DNA of 64,000 nucleotides from CAIURC01 sp043777315 (GTDB taxonomy: Bacteria > Verrucomicrobiota > Verrucomicrobiia > Chthoniobacterales > Chthoniobacteraceae). Shown here one piece after another: positions 1 through 8,262 of this stretch; within the stretch, counting starts at the first letter, position 1; each line of letters begins with the position of its first letter. The position numbers and the translations under genes were made by a program. The notes under the pieces were generated by a model. It saw nothing but the letters and a program-made list of their open reading frames with translations. It was not told where the DNA came from and ran no database searches. The stretch covers positions 9,582 to 73,581 of the forward strand of contig JAYVPW010000061.1 of the NCBI GenBank assembly GCA_043777315.1, written 5' to 3'.

Positions 1-1
1 T

Positions 2-370
2 GCGAAACTTTACCATGTCAAGGCGGGCGATAATCCGGCCAAAGTCGCGGCGCAATTCGGTGTCACGGTGGCGGAGTTGGAGGAAGTGAACGGCGCCAAA
101 AATGTGGCGACACTGCGGGTTGGACAGGTGCTCAACATTCCCAAAGCAAAACCGATCGCCGCGAAGAAAATCGACGACGCGCCCAAGGTCGGTGCGACGG
201 CGAAAGTGACGCCGAAAACCTACGTCGTGGCGAAGGGTGATAACCCGGTCTCGATCGCGCGCAAACTCGGGGTGAGCCAGGACGAACTGCTGAAACTCAA
301 CAACATCGACGACCCGAAAAAACTACAGATCGGGCAGACGTTGAAAGTGCCGCCGGCGAAGAAAAGCTGA
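2..370 (+). CDS. LysM-domain peptidoglycan-binding protein, 5' end missing
   Basis: The reading frame is open from the left edge, so the N-terminus lies outside the window. Two LysM modules are visible: a first one beginning YHVKAGDNPAKVAAQFGVT and a second beginning TYVVAKGDNPVSIARKLGV, joined by a Lys/Ala/Pro-rich linker and ending in KVPPAKKS. LysM modules bind the glycan backbone of peptidoglycan in the envelope. The gene lies 19 bp upstream of ftsW in the same direction, so it is probably an extra member of the division and cell-wall operon. Its catalytic or anchoring N-terminal part cannot be judged. A GTG at 68 could serve as an internal start but would cut the first LysM. Confidence 0.8.
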   Translation, partial: AKLYHVKAGDNPAKVAAQFGVTVAELEEVNGAKNVATLRVGQVLNIPKAKPIAAKKIDDAPKVGATAKVTPKTYVVAKGDNPVSIARKLGVSQDELLKLNNIDDPKKLQIGQTLKVPPAKKS

Positions 371-389
371 CCGCTGAGGCTCGTCTGAA

Positions 390-1547
390 ATGCATCGCAA
401 GAGCGTCTATTTCCTCGTGGTCGCGGTCGCGATCCTCGTGGTCATCGGCTGCGTGATGCTCTTCAGCACGAGCGCGTTCGCGCAGGACAGCCACGGCAAT
501 CCGAACTTTTTCATCAAGCGCCAGTTTGCGTGGCTCGCGGTTGGGTTTGTGGTCTGCGTGATCACGTCGAATATCGATTACCATTTTTGGCAGCGGACGT
601 GGTGGATTTGGTTCGGCGTGTCGGCGTTGCTGCTGCTGCTTTGTTTCGTGCCGCCGTTCGGGCAACGCATCAACGGTTCGGCACGCTGGCTCAACTTTCG
701 CGTCGCCTCTTTTCAGCCGTCGGAAATGGCGAAATTTGCCGCGGTCTGCGCGCTCGCGTGGTGGTTCGCGCGCGAGAAAACGGATGCCCGCAGTTTCCTG
801 AATGGCTTCATTTTCCCGATCGCTGGGACTGGGATTTTGATGGCGCTGATCGCGCCCGAAGTGGACATGGGCAGCACCGCGCTCATCGGCGCGACGATGT
901 TCATCGTGATGTTCGTCGCGGGGACTCGGCTGCTCTACATCGCGCCCATTTTTACCGGAGCGATCGGGGCCATGCTGTATGTCGCGAGCCATCTGACCGA
1001 GCGGCGCGGACGATTGCTGGCCTTCCTCGACCTGGAGAAATTCAAGGACGGCGCGGGGCTTCAGCAGTACCAGGCGCTCATCGCTTTTGGATCGGGCGGA
1101 GTCGAGGGACTCGGCCTTGGAAATGGCCGGCAGAAAATGGCGTATCTGCCGTTCGCGCACACCGACTTCATTTTCCCGATGGTCGGCGAAGAACTCGGCC
1201 TCCGCTGCACGCTGCTCATCGTCTCGTGCTACGTCGTGATCATCCTCTGCGGCGCGATCATTTCCACGCGCGCCCGCGACCGATTCGGCATGCTGCTCGG
1301 CTTCGGAATCGTCGTTATCATCGCGCTCCAGGCCGCTCTGAATATCGGGGTGACGACCGCGCTGCTGCCGAACAAAGGCCTGCCGCTTCCATTCATCAGC
1401 TACGGCGGATCGAACCTCGCTTTCTGTCTCTTTTGCGTCGGGATTCTCATCAATATTTACCGGCAGGGCGTGAGCGAAAAGGCCGACAAGACGAGCATTC
1501 GGATGCGCGTGAAGACCCGCCTCCAGCCGCGCCCGATGCGCATCTGA
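390..1547 (+). CDS. ftsW: FtsW/RodA-family peptidoglycan glycosyltransferase (SEDS)
   Basis: A 385-residue polytopic membrane protein of the SEDS family, which polymerises lipid II into glycan strands. It begins MHRKSVYFLVVAVAILVV, carries the conserved GQRINGSARWL segment near residues 90-100, and has the late SEDS signature around NKGLPLPFISYGGSNL (about residues 327-342). About ten hydrophobic segments are visible. The position between a LysM gene and murG, inside a dcw cluster, favours FtsW over RodA. A GAGG about nine bases before the ATG at 390 fits a ribosome-binding site. The C-terminal tail is short and basic. Confidence 0.95.
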   Translation: MHRKSVYFLVVAVAILVVIGCVMLFSTSAFAQDSHGNPNFFIKRQFAWLAVGFVVCVITSNIDYHFWQRTWWIWFGVSALLLLLCFVPPFGQRINGSARWLNFRVASFQPSEMAKFAAVCALAWWFAREKTDARSFLNGFIFPIAGTGILMALIAPEVDMGSTALIGATMFIVMFVAGTRLLYIAPIFTGAIGAMLYVASHLTERRGRLLAFLDLEKFKDGAGLQQYQALIAFGSGGVEGLGLGNGRQKMAYLPFAHTDFIFPMVGEELGLRCTLLIVSCYVVIILCGAIISTRARDRFGMLLGFGIVVIIALQAALNIGVTTALLPNKGLPLPFISYGGSNLAFCLFCVGILINIYRQGVSEKADKTSIRMRVKTRLQPRPMRI

Positions 1548-1551
1548 CACG

Positions 1552-2637
1552 ATGAAATTCGCCATCGCTGCCGGCGGAACCGGCGGCCATTTGTTCCCGG
1601 GCCTCGCGGTCGGCGAAGTGCTGCTGGCGCGCGGGCACGAGGTGATGATTCTGATCTCGGAAAAAGAGATCGATGCGCTCGCGACCCAGGGCCGTTCGGA
1701 GTTTCGCATCGAGCGGCTTCCGGGCATCGGAATGCCGAAGATTTTTTCGCCCGCGATCTTCGGATTTTTGCGGCGATTCAAGGCGGCCCTCGATCAATGC
1801 CGCGCGCTCTACGCCGAGTTCAAACCCGACGCGGTGCTCGGCATGGGCGGGTTCACTTCCACGGCACCGATTCTCGCCGGGCGGCCGCGCAAAATCCCGA
1901 CGTTCGTGCATGAGTCGAACGCGATTCCCGGCAAGGCGAATTGGCTCAACGCGCGGCTCGTGACCGCGGTGCTTCTGGGCTTTCAGGAATGCGGCCGGTA
2001 CTTCCCAAAATCGCGCTGGATCGTGACCGGCACTCCGATTCGCAACTCGCTCGCAACCCGCATGGACAAAGGATCCGCACTCGCGGCGTTCGGACTCCTG
2101 CCGGGCCGGAGAACGCTGTTCGTCATGGGCGGGAGTCAGGGCGCGCAGGGCATCAATCGCGCGCTGCTCTCAGCGCTCCCGGCGCTCAAAAATGCGGCGG
2201 TTCAAGTCATCCACCTCACCGGCCGGCAGGATGAGGAATTGATGCGCGCGGCATACGCGGCGGCGGGTCTGCCGGCATTCGTCGCGGCCTTTTCGCATCG
2301 GATGGGCGAGGCCTACAGCGCGGCCGATTTTTGCATCGCGCGCTCCGGCGCGGCGAGCCTGACGGAGCTCTCGCATTTCGGGCTGCCGAGCGTGCTGATC
2401 CCGTATCCGTTCGCAGCCGAAGACCATCAAACTTTGAACGCAAAAATCTTTGCCGACGCGGGTGCCGCGACGCTATTGCATGAGCGCGAAATCACCGGCG
2501 GGATTCTCGCGCAAACGCTCTGCTCGATCCTCGACGATCCGGCCCGTCTCGCCGAGATGTCCGCCCGCAGCGCGAGCCTCGCTCCGCACGCGGCGGCAGA
2601 GCGGGTCGCCGAGACGATCTTGAAATTTTGTGCTTAG
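1552..2637 (+). CDS. murG: UDP-GlcNAc:undecaprenyl-PP-MurNAc-pentapeptide GlcNAc transferase
   Basis: A 361-residue GT28 glycosyltransferase that converts lipid I to lipid II on the inner face of the membrane. The N-terminal glycine loop AAGGTGGHLFPGLA (residues 6-19) is the family signature for lipid-acceptor binding. The C-terminal half has VMGGSQGAQGINRAL and the UDP-GlcNAc-binding region RSGAASLTELSHFGLPSVLIP. Length matches the family. The ATG follows the ftsW stop by four bases, so the two are probably translationally coupled. Confidence 0.96.
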   Translation: MKFAIAAGGTGGHLFPGLAVGEVLLARGHEVMILISEKEIDALATQGRSEFRIERLPGIGMPKIFSPAIFGFLRRFKAALDQCRALYAEFKPDAVLGMGGFTSTAPILAGRPRKIPTFVHESNAIPGKANWLNARLVTAVLLGFQECGRYFPKSRWIVTGTPIRNSLATRMDKGSALAAFGLLPGRRTLFVMGGSQGAQGINRALLSALPALKNAAVQVIHLTGRQDEELMRAAYAAAGLPAFVAAFSHRMGEAYSAADFCIARSGAASLTELSHFGLPSVLIPYPFAAEDHQTLNAKIFADAGAATLLHEREITGGILAQTLCSILDDPARLAEMSARSASLAPHAAAERVAETILKFCA

Positions 2638-2676
2638 AAAACTGTCACTTCCAGCGGGACGCGCAGCAGGCGTTTG

Positions 2677-4983
2677 ATGCGAATGGATACCGGTCAAATC
2701 CTCGCGGAAATCCTCGTCGGCGGTGAGCTGAAGATTCATCTCATCGGCGTCGCGGGCTCCGGCATGAGCGGCATCGCGGGGCTGCTCATCGCGCTCGGGC
2801 ATCACGTCAGCGGGTCGGATAAAGTCTCGACGATCGAAGTGCAGCGGCTGGAAAAACTCGGGCTGGAATTTTACACGCCCGCGCAGCCGGAAGCGGTGCA
2901 GCGCGCGGACCTCGTCATCTATTCGTCCGCGATTCGCGCCGGTCATCCCGATTACGACGAAGCGCTCGAGCTCGGCAAAAGCGTGGTGCGCCGGGCCGAC
3001 GCGCTGGCGGCGGTGATGAATTGCAAACGCGGAATCGTCGTCGCGGGGATGCACGGGAAGACGACGACCGCCTCGATGGCGGCGCATGTTTTACGGCACG
3101 GCGGCGTGAAGCCGTCGCATTACGTCGGCGCGGAAATTCCGATTCTCGGGACGAATGCGCACTGGGATTCCGAGGGAGAATATTTCGTCGCCGAAGGCGA
3201 TGAGAGCGACGGCACGCTGGCGTTTTACCACCCCGAGCACGCGATCGTTTTGAACATCGAGGAAGAGCATCTCGACTACTACGAAGACCTCGCCGCGATC
3301 GAAGCGGTCTTCCGCCAACTCCTGAGCCAGACGAGCGGGAAGGTGTTTTATTGCGCCGACGATCCGCACGCGACGCGCATCTGCTCGGAGCATCCGGGCG
3401 CAATTTCGTATGGCGAATCCCGGACGGCATTTTTCCGTTTCGATGATGTTCACGCGAAGGATTTCCAGTCGCATTTCCGCGTGCTGCGCGGCGGCGAGCC
3501 GCTGGGCGCGCTGACGCTGAATGTCCCCGGCCGGCACAACGTCAGCAACGCGGTCGGAGTGATCGCGCTTGCGACGGAACTCGGAGTGCCGTTCGGAAAA
3601 ATCGCGGAGGCACTCGAAAATTTTTGCGGCGCGCGGCGGCGTTTTGAAATCAAGCATCGCAGCGATCGCTACATGATCGTGGATGATTACGGGCATCATC
3701 CGACTGAGGTCCGCGCGACGCTCGCGACGGCGAAAAGCACGGGCCGCAAACGCGTGCTCGTGATGTTTCAGCCGCATCGTTTTAGCCGCACGCAGGCGCT
3801 GAAGGCGGAGTTCGGCCGCGCGTTTCGCGATGCCTCAGCCGTGGTCATCACCGACGTTTACGCGGCAAGCGAAAAACCGATTCCGGGCGTCACCGGACAG
3901 ACGCTCGTCGATGAGATCATCCGCGACGGACACGAGCGCGCGACGTATCAGCCGGACCGGCAAAAACTCGCGCTCGAGATCGGTCGCATGCTCGAGCCGG
4001 GCGATTGCGTAATCAGCCTCGGCGCGGGAAATATTCACGAAACCGCGACGCTGCTCGCGCGGGATGTCGCGCTGCTGGAGGAGCTGCAAAACGCGGTCGG
4101 CGCGGGCGACGTGAAACTTTATGAACCGCTCGCGAAGCACACCACGATGCGGGTGGGCGGGCCGGCGCAGTTTTGGGCTGAGCCGGAAACGGAGGAGGGT
4201 TTTGCGCGGCTCGTGCGGTTTTGCGGCGAGCGAAATCTCCCGATTTTCATGATGGGCCGCGGCTCGAATTTGTTGATCCGGGACGGCGGAATTCGCGGCG
4301 TGGTCGTGCATCTCGCCCGCGGCGAATTCCGGCATCTCGAAGTCCACGAGGGGCAAATCATCGCGGGCGTCGGGTTGAAATTAAAGGAGATCGCCTACGC
4401 CGCGCGCGATGCGCAGCTCGCCGGATTCGAGTGGATGGAAGGCATCCCGGGCAACGTCGGCGGGAGCCTGCGGATGAACGCGGGGGCGATGGGCGGCGAG
4501 ACGTTCGACCAAATTGTGAGCGTGCGCTTCGTCGATCGGGCCGGGAATTTTCACACGAAAACGCCGGCGGAACTCGACGTGCATTATCGCCACGTCGGCT
4601 CGCTCGTCGCGAACTTCGCGGTCTCCGCGACTTTCAAAGGGCAGCCCGGCACGGCGGACGAGATCGAACGCATGCTCGAAGTTTCGCAGCAAAAGCGCCG
4701 GACGACGCAGCCGCGCGAGTCGAGCGCGGGGTGCATCTTCAAAAATCCCGGCACGATTCCGGCCGGGAAACTGGTCGATGAACTCGGCTTGAAAAACCTG
4801 AGCGTCGGACATGCGAGAGTCTCGGAAATCCACGGAAATTTCATTGTGAACGATGGCGGCGCGAGCGCGGCGGACGTGCTCGCGCTGATCGCGCTGATCA
4901 AGGAACGCGCGCTCCGCGAGCGCGGGATCACGCTCGAAACCGAGGTGCAAATCATCGGCGAGGAGAGCGGGTTTCACCCGTGA
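2677..4983 (+). CDS. murC-murB: Fused MurC-MurB: UDP-MurNAc-L-alanine ligase / UDP-N-acetylenolpyruvoylglucosamine reductase
   Basis: A single 768-residue chain joins two consecutive cytoplasmic enzymes. Residues 1 to about 470 are MurC: a Rossmann loop LIGVAGSGMSGIAG near residue 22, the ATP loop GMHGKTTTASM near 125 and the YGHHPTEVRATL segment. Residues about 478-768 are MurB: FAD-binding motifs GRGSNLLIRDGG and GIPGNVGGSLRMNAGAMGGE, then SAGCIFKNP, where the active-site position held by Ser in E. coli appears to be Cys. MurB acts before MurC in the pathway, so the domain order is reversed relative to the reaction order. The ATG at 2677 has an AGG six bases upstream; a TTG at 2674 and an ATG at 2683 are alternatives. 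MurC-MurB fusions are known in Verrucomicrobiota. Confidence 0.95.
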   Translation: MRMDTGQILAEILVGGELKIHLIGVAGSGMSGIAGLLIALGHHVSGSDKVSTIEVQRLEKLGLEFYTPAQPEAVQRADLVIYSSAIRAGHPDYDEALELGKSVVRRADALAAVMNCKRGIVVAGMHGKTTTASMAAHVLRHGGVKPSHYVGAEIPILGTNAHWDSEGEYFVAEGDESDGTLAFYHPEHAIVLNIEEEHLDYYEDLAAIEAVFRQLLSQTSGKVFYCADDPHATRICSEHPGAISYGESRTAFFRFDDVHAKDFQSHFRVLRGGEPLGALTLNVPGRHNVSNAVGVIALATELGVPFGKIAEALENFCGARRRFEIKHRSDRYMIVDDYGHHPTEVRATLATAKSTGRKRVLVMFQPHRFSRTQALKAEFGRAFRDASAVVITDVYAASEKPIPGVTGQTLVDEIIRDGHERATYQPDRQKLALEIGRMLEPGDCVISLGAGNIHETATLLARDVALLEELQNAVGAGDVKLYEPLAKHTTMRVGGPAQFWAEPETEEGFARLVRFCGERNLPIFMMGRGSNLLIRDGGIRGVVVHLARGEFRHLEVHEGQIIAGVGLKLKEIAYAARDAQLAGFEWMEGIPGNVGGSLRMNAGAMGGETFDQIVSVRFVDRAGNFHTKTPAELDVHYRHVGSLVANFAVSATFKGQPGTADEIERMLEVSQQKRRTTQPRESSAGCIFKNPGTIPAGKLVDELGLKNLSVGHARVSEIHGNFIVNDGGASAADVLALIALIKERALRERGITLETEVQIIGEESGFHP

Positions 4984-4998
4984 GCGGCGGCTAATTTT

Positions 4999-5919
4999 AT
5001 GATCGATCTTCAGAACAAAAAAATCGCGGTGCTGATGGGCGGCCCGGGCTCGGAGCGGAAGGTCTCGCTGAAGTCGGGCGAGGGTGTCGTGCAGGCGCTG
5101 CGCGAGCTCGGTGCGGAGGTTGCGGCGGTCGAAGTCGATGGGCCGGAGTTCGCGGTGCCGGACGGGACGGAGATCGTGTTCAACGTGATCCACGGGACGT
5201 TCGGCGAAGATGGTCAGGTGCAGCGAATTCTCGAATCGCGCGGCGTGGCTTACACCGGCGAAGGGGTCGCTGGGAGCGAGCTCGCGATCGACAAGATCGC
5301 CACGAAAAAAAGGCTCGTCGCGCGCGGAGTGCCGACGGCGGCGTTCGAGATTCTTCTCGATGGCGGGTCGCCGTCGCTGCCGGTGCCGTTCGTAATCAAG
5401 GCGCCGCGCGAGGGTTCGAGCGTCGGAATTTTCATCGTCCGCGAGGCGGGCGAGGCGGGAGGGAAGCTGCGCGAGGCGCATACGTTCGGGCGCGAGCTGC
5501 TCGTGGAAAAGTTCATCGCCGGACGCGAGCTGACGGTCGGGATCGTCGGCGACATGGCGCTGCCGATCATCGAGATCGTGGCGAAAAAGGACTTCTACAA
5601 TTTCGAAAACAAATACCCGTTTCTGAATCCGAACGCGCCCGGGGCGGATCATTTTTGCCCGGCGGCGCTCAGCCCGGAACTCACGCGGATCGTGCAGCAG
5701 ACAGCACTCGCGGCGCACCGCGCGCTCGACCTCCAAGTCTATTCGCGCGTCGATTTTCTCCTCACCGACGCGGACGAACCGCTCGTCCTCGAGGTCAACA
5801 CGATCCCCGGAATGACGCCTTCCAGCCTCCTGCCCGAGGCTGCGGGCGTCGCTGGAATCAGCTACGGAGCGCTCTGCGCGCGCATCATCGAACTGTCCCT
5901 CGCCCGTTCCTCAAAATGA
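4999..5919 (+). CDS. ddl: D-alanine--D-alanine ligase
   Basis: A 306-residue ATP-grasp enzyme making the D-Ala-D-Ala dipeptide that ends the peptidoglycan stem peptide. Visible motifs are VLMGGPGSERKVSLKSG at the N-terminus, HGTFGEDGQVQ near residue 70, the glycine-rich PREGSSVGIF loop, and the metal/substrate segment EVNTIPGMTPSSLLPEAA near residue 260. Length is normal for a Ddl. It lies 15 bp after murC-murB, and its stop overlaps the start of ftsQ in an ATGA, so the operon continues. In chlamydiae ddl is fused to murC; here it is separate. Confidence 0.95.
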   Translation: MIDLQNKKIAVLMGGPGSERKVSLKSGEGVVQALRELGAEVAAVEVDGPEFAVPDGTEIVFNVIHGTFGEDGQVQRILESRGVAYTGEGVAGSELAIDKIATKKRLVARGVPTAAFEILLDGGSPSLPVPFVIKAPREGSSVGIFIVREAGEAGGKLREAHTFGRELLVEKFIAGRELTVGIVGDMALPIIEIVAKKDFYNFENKYPFLNPNAPGADHFCPAALSPELTRIVQQTALAAHRALDLQVYSRVDFLLTDADEPLVLEVNTIPGMTPSSLLPEAAGVAGISYGALCARIIELSLARSSK

Positions 5920-7001
5920 AAAACGCCGCCTCTCGCAATCAGCGCGTGTCGAACCAGAAACAGCGCCGGCAGCAGCATGTTTTGGAAGTCACGATCCGCC
6001 GTGACAAGGCGGTGGCGCAACGCAATCGCGCGATATTTTTTACCTCGTGCAAGGTGCTGTTTTACGTCGCTCTCGTGGTCGGAATTTACCTCGGCGGCAA
6101 AGAGGGTCTGCGCCGCTTTCTGTGGGAGAACCCCGAGTATTTTCTCAGCGATGTCCGCGTCGCGACCGACGGCGCGCTGACGCGTGAGCAGATCGTGGCG
6201 GCGAGCGGCGTGGTCGAGGGGCGCAATATTTTCACCGTCGATCTCGCGAAAGCGCACGAGGCGCTCGAGCATTTGCCGCAGGTCGAGCGCGTGGAAATCC
6301 AGCGCGTCCTGCCGAATCGCGTGAACATCAGCGTCACCGAGCGGCGGCCGATCGCGTGGGTGATTTCCAAAGCCGACGAAGATCCGACCTCGTCCGAAAA
6401 ATCGTTTCTGATCGATGCGCGCGGAGTCGTGATGCGCAGCAAAACGGTGCTGCCCGAATATCTGCATCTGCCGGTGATCTCGGGCGTGGAGGTGGACAAT
6501 CTCGCGGCCGGTCAGCGCGTGCAGACTTTTGAAATGCAGGCCGCGCTCGACCTCGTGCGGCTGAACGCGGACAGCACGCGTTTTCAGGCGCGGAACATCG
6601 ACCTCGCGAAAGGTTACTGCCTCGTCGTCACGGATCGGACGCACGCGCAAATCACATTTGGCCTCGACCGCGTGGACCAGCAACTCGACCGGCTGAACCG
6701 CCTGCTCGATCGCACCGAACCGGTGCATCGCGAGCTGCAGACGGTGAACTTGCTCGTCGAGCGAAACATGCCCGTTACTTTCGCCGAGCCCGTCTCCGAG
6801 ACCGAGATGCCGCCGATCGCCGCGCCGCCGAAAACCATCTCCGCGCGGGACAAATTCCTTGCCGCGAAGGCGACGCCCACGCCGGCAAAAAAGGCGGTGA
6901 GCGCCACGCCGACGCCGATCCATTCAAAGAAAGACGCCACGCCGGGCAGTCGGAAATCGCCCGCTGATGGAGTCAAAAAACGGTTCAATCTCAATGGCTA
7001 G
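5916..7001 (+). CDS. ftsQ: Cell division protein FtsQ/DivIB (POTRA domain)
   Basis: A 361-residue bitopic division protein that links early and late divisome parts through FtsB/FtsL. The N-terminus is a basic cytoplasmic tail (residues 1-39), followed by one membrane helix at about 41-60 and a periplasmic POTRA domain at about 75-145 that begins YFLSDVRVATDG and includes GRNIFTVDL. The DivIB beta domain follows. The last 70 residues are Pro/Ala/Lys/Thr-rich and low in complexity, longer than usual. The ATG at 5916 is chosen because it overlaps the ddl stop and because upstream in-frame sequence reads antisense-like Arg/Pro repeats. Identity rests on topology and position more than on sequence. 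Confidence 0.9.
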   Translation: MKNAASRNQRVSNQKQRRQQHVLEVTIRRDKAVAQRNRAIFFTSCKVLFYVALVVGIYLGGKEGLRRFLWENPEYFLSDVRVATDGALTREQIVAASGVVEGRNIFTVDLAKAHEALEHLPQVERVEIQRVLPNRVNISVTERRPIAWVISKADEDPTSSEKSFLIDARGVVMRSKTVLPEYLHLPVISGVEVDNLAAGQRVQTFEMQAALDLVRLNADSTRFQARNIDLAKGYCLVVTDRTHAQITFGLDRVDQQLDRLNRLLDRTEPVHRELQTVNLLVERNMPVTFAEPVSETEMPPIAAPPKTISARDKFLAAKATPTPAKKAVSATPTPIHSKKDATPGSRKSPADGVKKRFNLNG

Positions 7002-8262
7002 CGAAGACATCGTCGTCGGTTTGGAAATTGGCACCTCAAAGGTTTGCGCCGTCGTCGGAGAGACGCGGCGCGACGGGACGGTGAAGATTCTCGGGGTCGG
7101 GCACGCGCCGTCGCGCGGCGTGCGAAAGGGCGAGATCGTCGATTTCGACACCGCGGGAAAGTGCATCCGGGAGGCGCTCGCCGACGCGGAGGAAAAGAGT
7201 GACGTGATGATCCGCGCGGTCTTTCTCGCGGTGACGGGCGGCCACGTCGCGAGCTTCAACAACCGCGGATCGGTGACCATTCCCGAGGATCGCGAGGATA
7301 TCTGCGAGGACGATTACGAGGACGTGCAGGCCGCGGCGCGCGAGGTGACCATCCCGCCGGCGAACATTTTTCTGCACTCCTTTTTGCAGCGGTATTACGT
7401 CGATGGGCAGGACGGCGTGCTCAATCCGATCGGCATGATGGGCCGCAAACTCGAGGCCGATTTCCACATCGTCCACGGCATCGGCAACCGCGTGAAAAAC
7501 AGCATCCGCTGCGTGAAGGAGCTCGATATCGAAGTCGAGGAGATCGTCTTCGCGCCGATCGCCTCCGCGCTGGTCGTCCTCGATTTGAACCAGAAAAATC
7601 TCGGCGCGCTGGTCATCGACATGGGCGGCGGGACCACCGGCTTCGTGGCCTACGTCGATGGCGGGATCAAGAAAAGCGGCTGCATCGCGGTCGGCGGCGA
7701 CCACATCACGAACGACATCTCGCTCGGCCTCCGCATCCCGATGGCGCGCGCCGAGCGGCTGAAGATCGAGGAGGGGAGCGTGACCCTCGGCGATTCGTTG
7801 CCGGGCGAGCCGGTGGTGTTGAAAGACGAGACGGGATTCGCCGGGCGCGAGATCGAGCGCGAGATGCTGAACACGATCATCCACTGCCGCGTGCGCGAGA
7901 CGCTCGAGCTGCTGAAGCGCGAATTCGAGGACACGACTTTTCTCGACTATCTCGGCGCCGGCTTGCTCCTCACCGGCGGCTGCTCGCTCATCGCCGGGAT
8001 CGACAAATTGGCCGAGGAAATCTTCGGCATGCCCGTGCATCTCACGCACGCGCACACCGTCAGCGGGATCACCTCCGCGTTTGAAAACCCGCAATTTTCC
8101 ACCGCCATCGGGCTCATCAAATACGCGCAGGCGATGCAGGGCGAAAAGCCGCGCGGCTGGTTTTCCCGCATCACGCGCAGGCTCCCGTTCTTCGGAATGT
8201 GGCTGCTCCTCCCGGCCCTTCTCATCCTCATCGCCGTCGCCTTTTTCCTGCACCGCCCATGA
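6994..8262 (+). CDS. ftsA: Cell division protein FtsA with a C-terminal membrane helix
   Basis: About 422 residues of actin-like ATPase fold that tethers FtsZ to the membrane. The phosphate-1 loop IVVGLEIGTSKVCAVVGE opens the protein, DMGGGTTGFVAYVDGG is phosphate-2, and LLTGGCSLIAGIDKLAEEIF is the adenosine motif. FtsA normally ends in a short amphipathic helix. Here the end is basic (RITRRLPFF) followed by about 19 hydrophobic residues (MWLLLPALLILIAVAFFL) and HRP, which looks like a true membrane span. Start 6994 overlaps the ftsQ stop by 8 nt; an ATG at 6967 would add nine residues. The stop overlaps the ftsZ start (ATGA). Confidence 0.94.
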   Translation: MASEDIVVGLEIGTSKVCAVVGETRRDGTVKILGVGHAPSRGVRKGEIVDFDTAGKCIREALADAEEKSDVMIRAVFLAVTGGHVASFNNRGSVTIPEDREDICEDDYEDVQAAAREVTIPPANIFLHSFLQRYYVDGQDGVLNPIGMMGRKLEADFHIVHGIGNRVKNSIRCVKELDIEVEEIVFAPIASALVVLDLNQKNLGALVIDMGGGTTGFVAYVDGGIKKSGCIAVGGDHITNDISLGLRIPMARAERLKIEEGSVTLGDSLPGEPVVLKDETGFAGREIEREMLNTIIHCRVRETLELLKREFEDTTFLDYLGAGLLLTGGCSLIAGIDKLAEEIFGMPVHLTHAHTVSGITSAFENPQFSTAIGLIKYAQAMQGEKPRGWFSRITRRLPFFGMWLLLPALLILIAVAFFLHRP

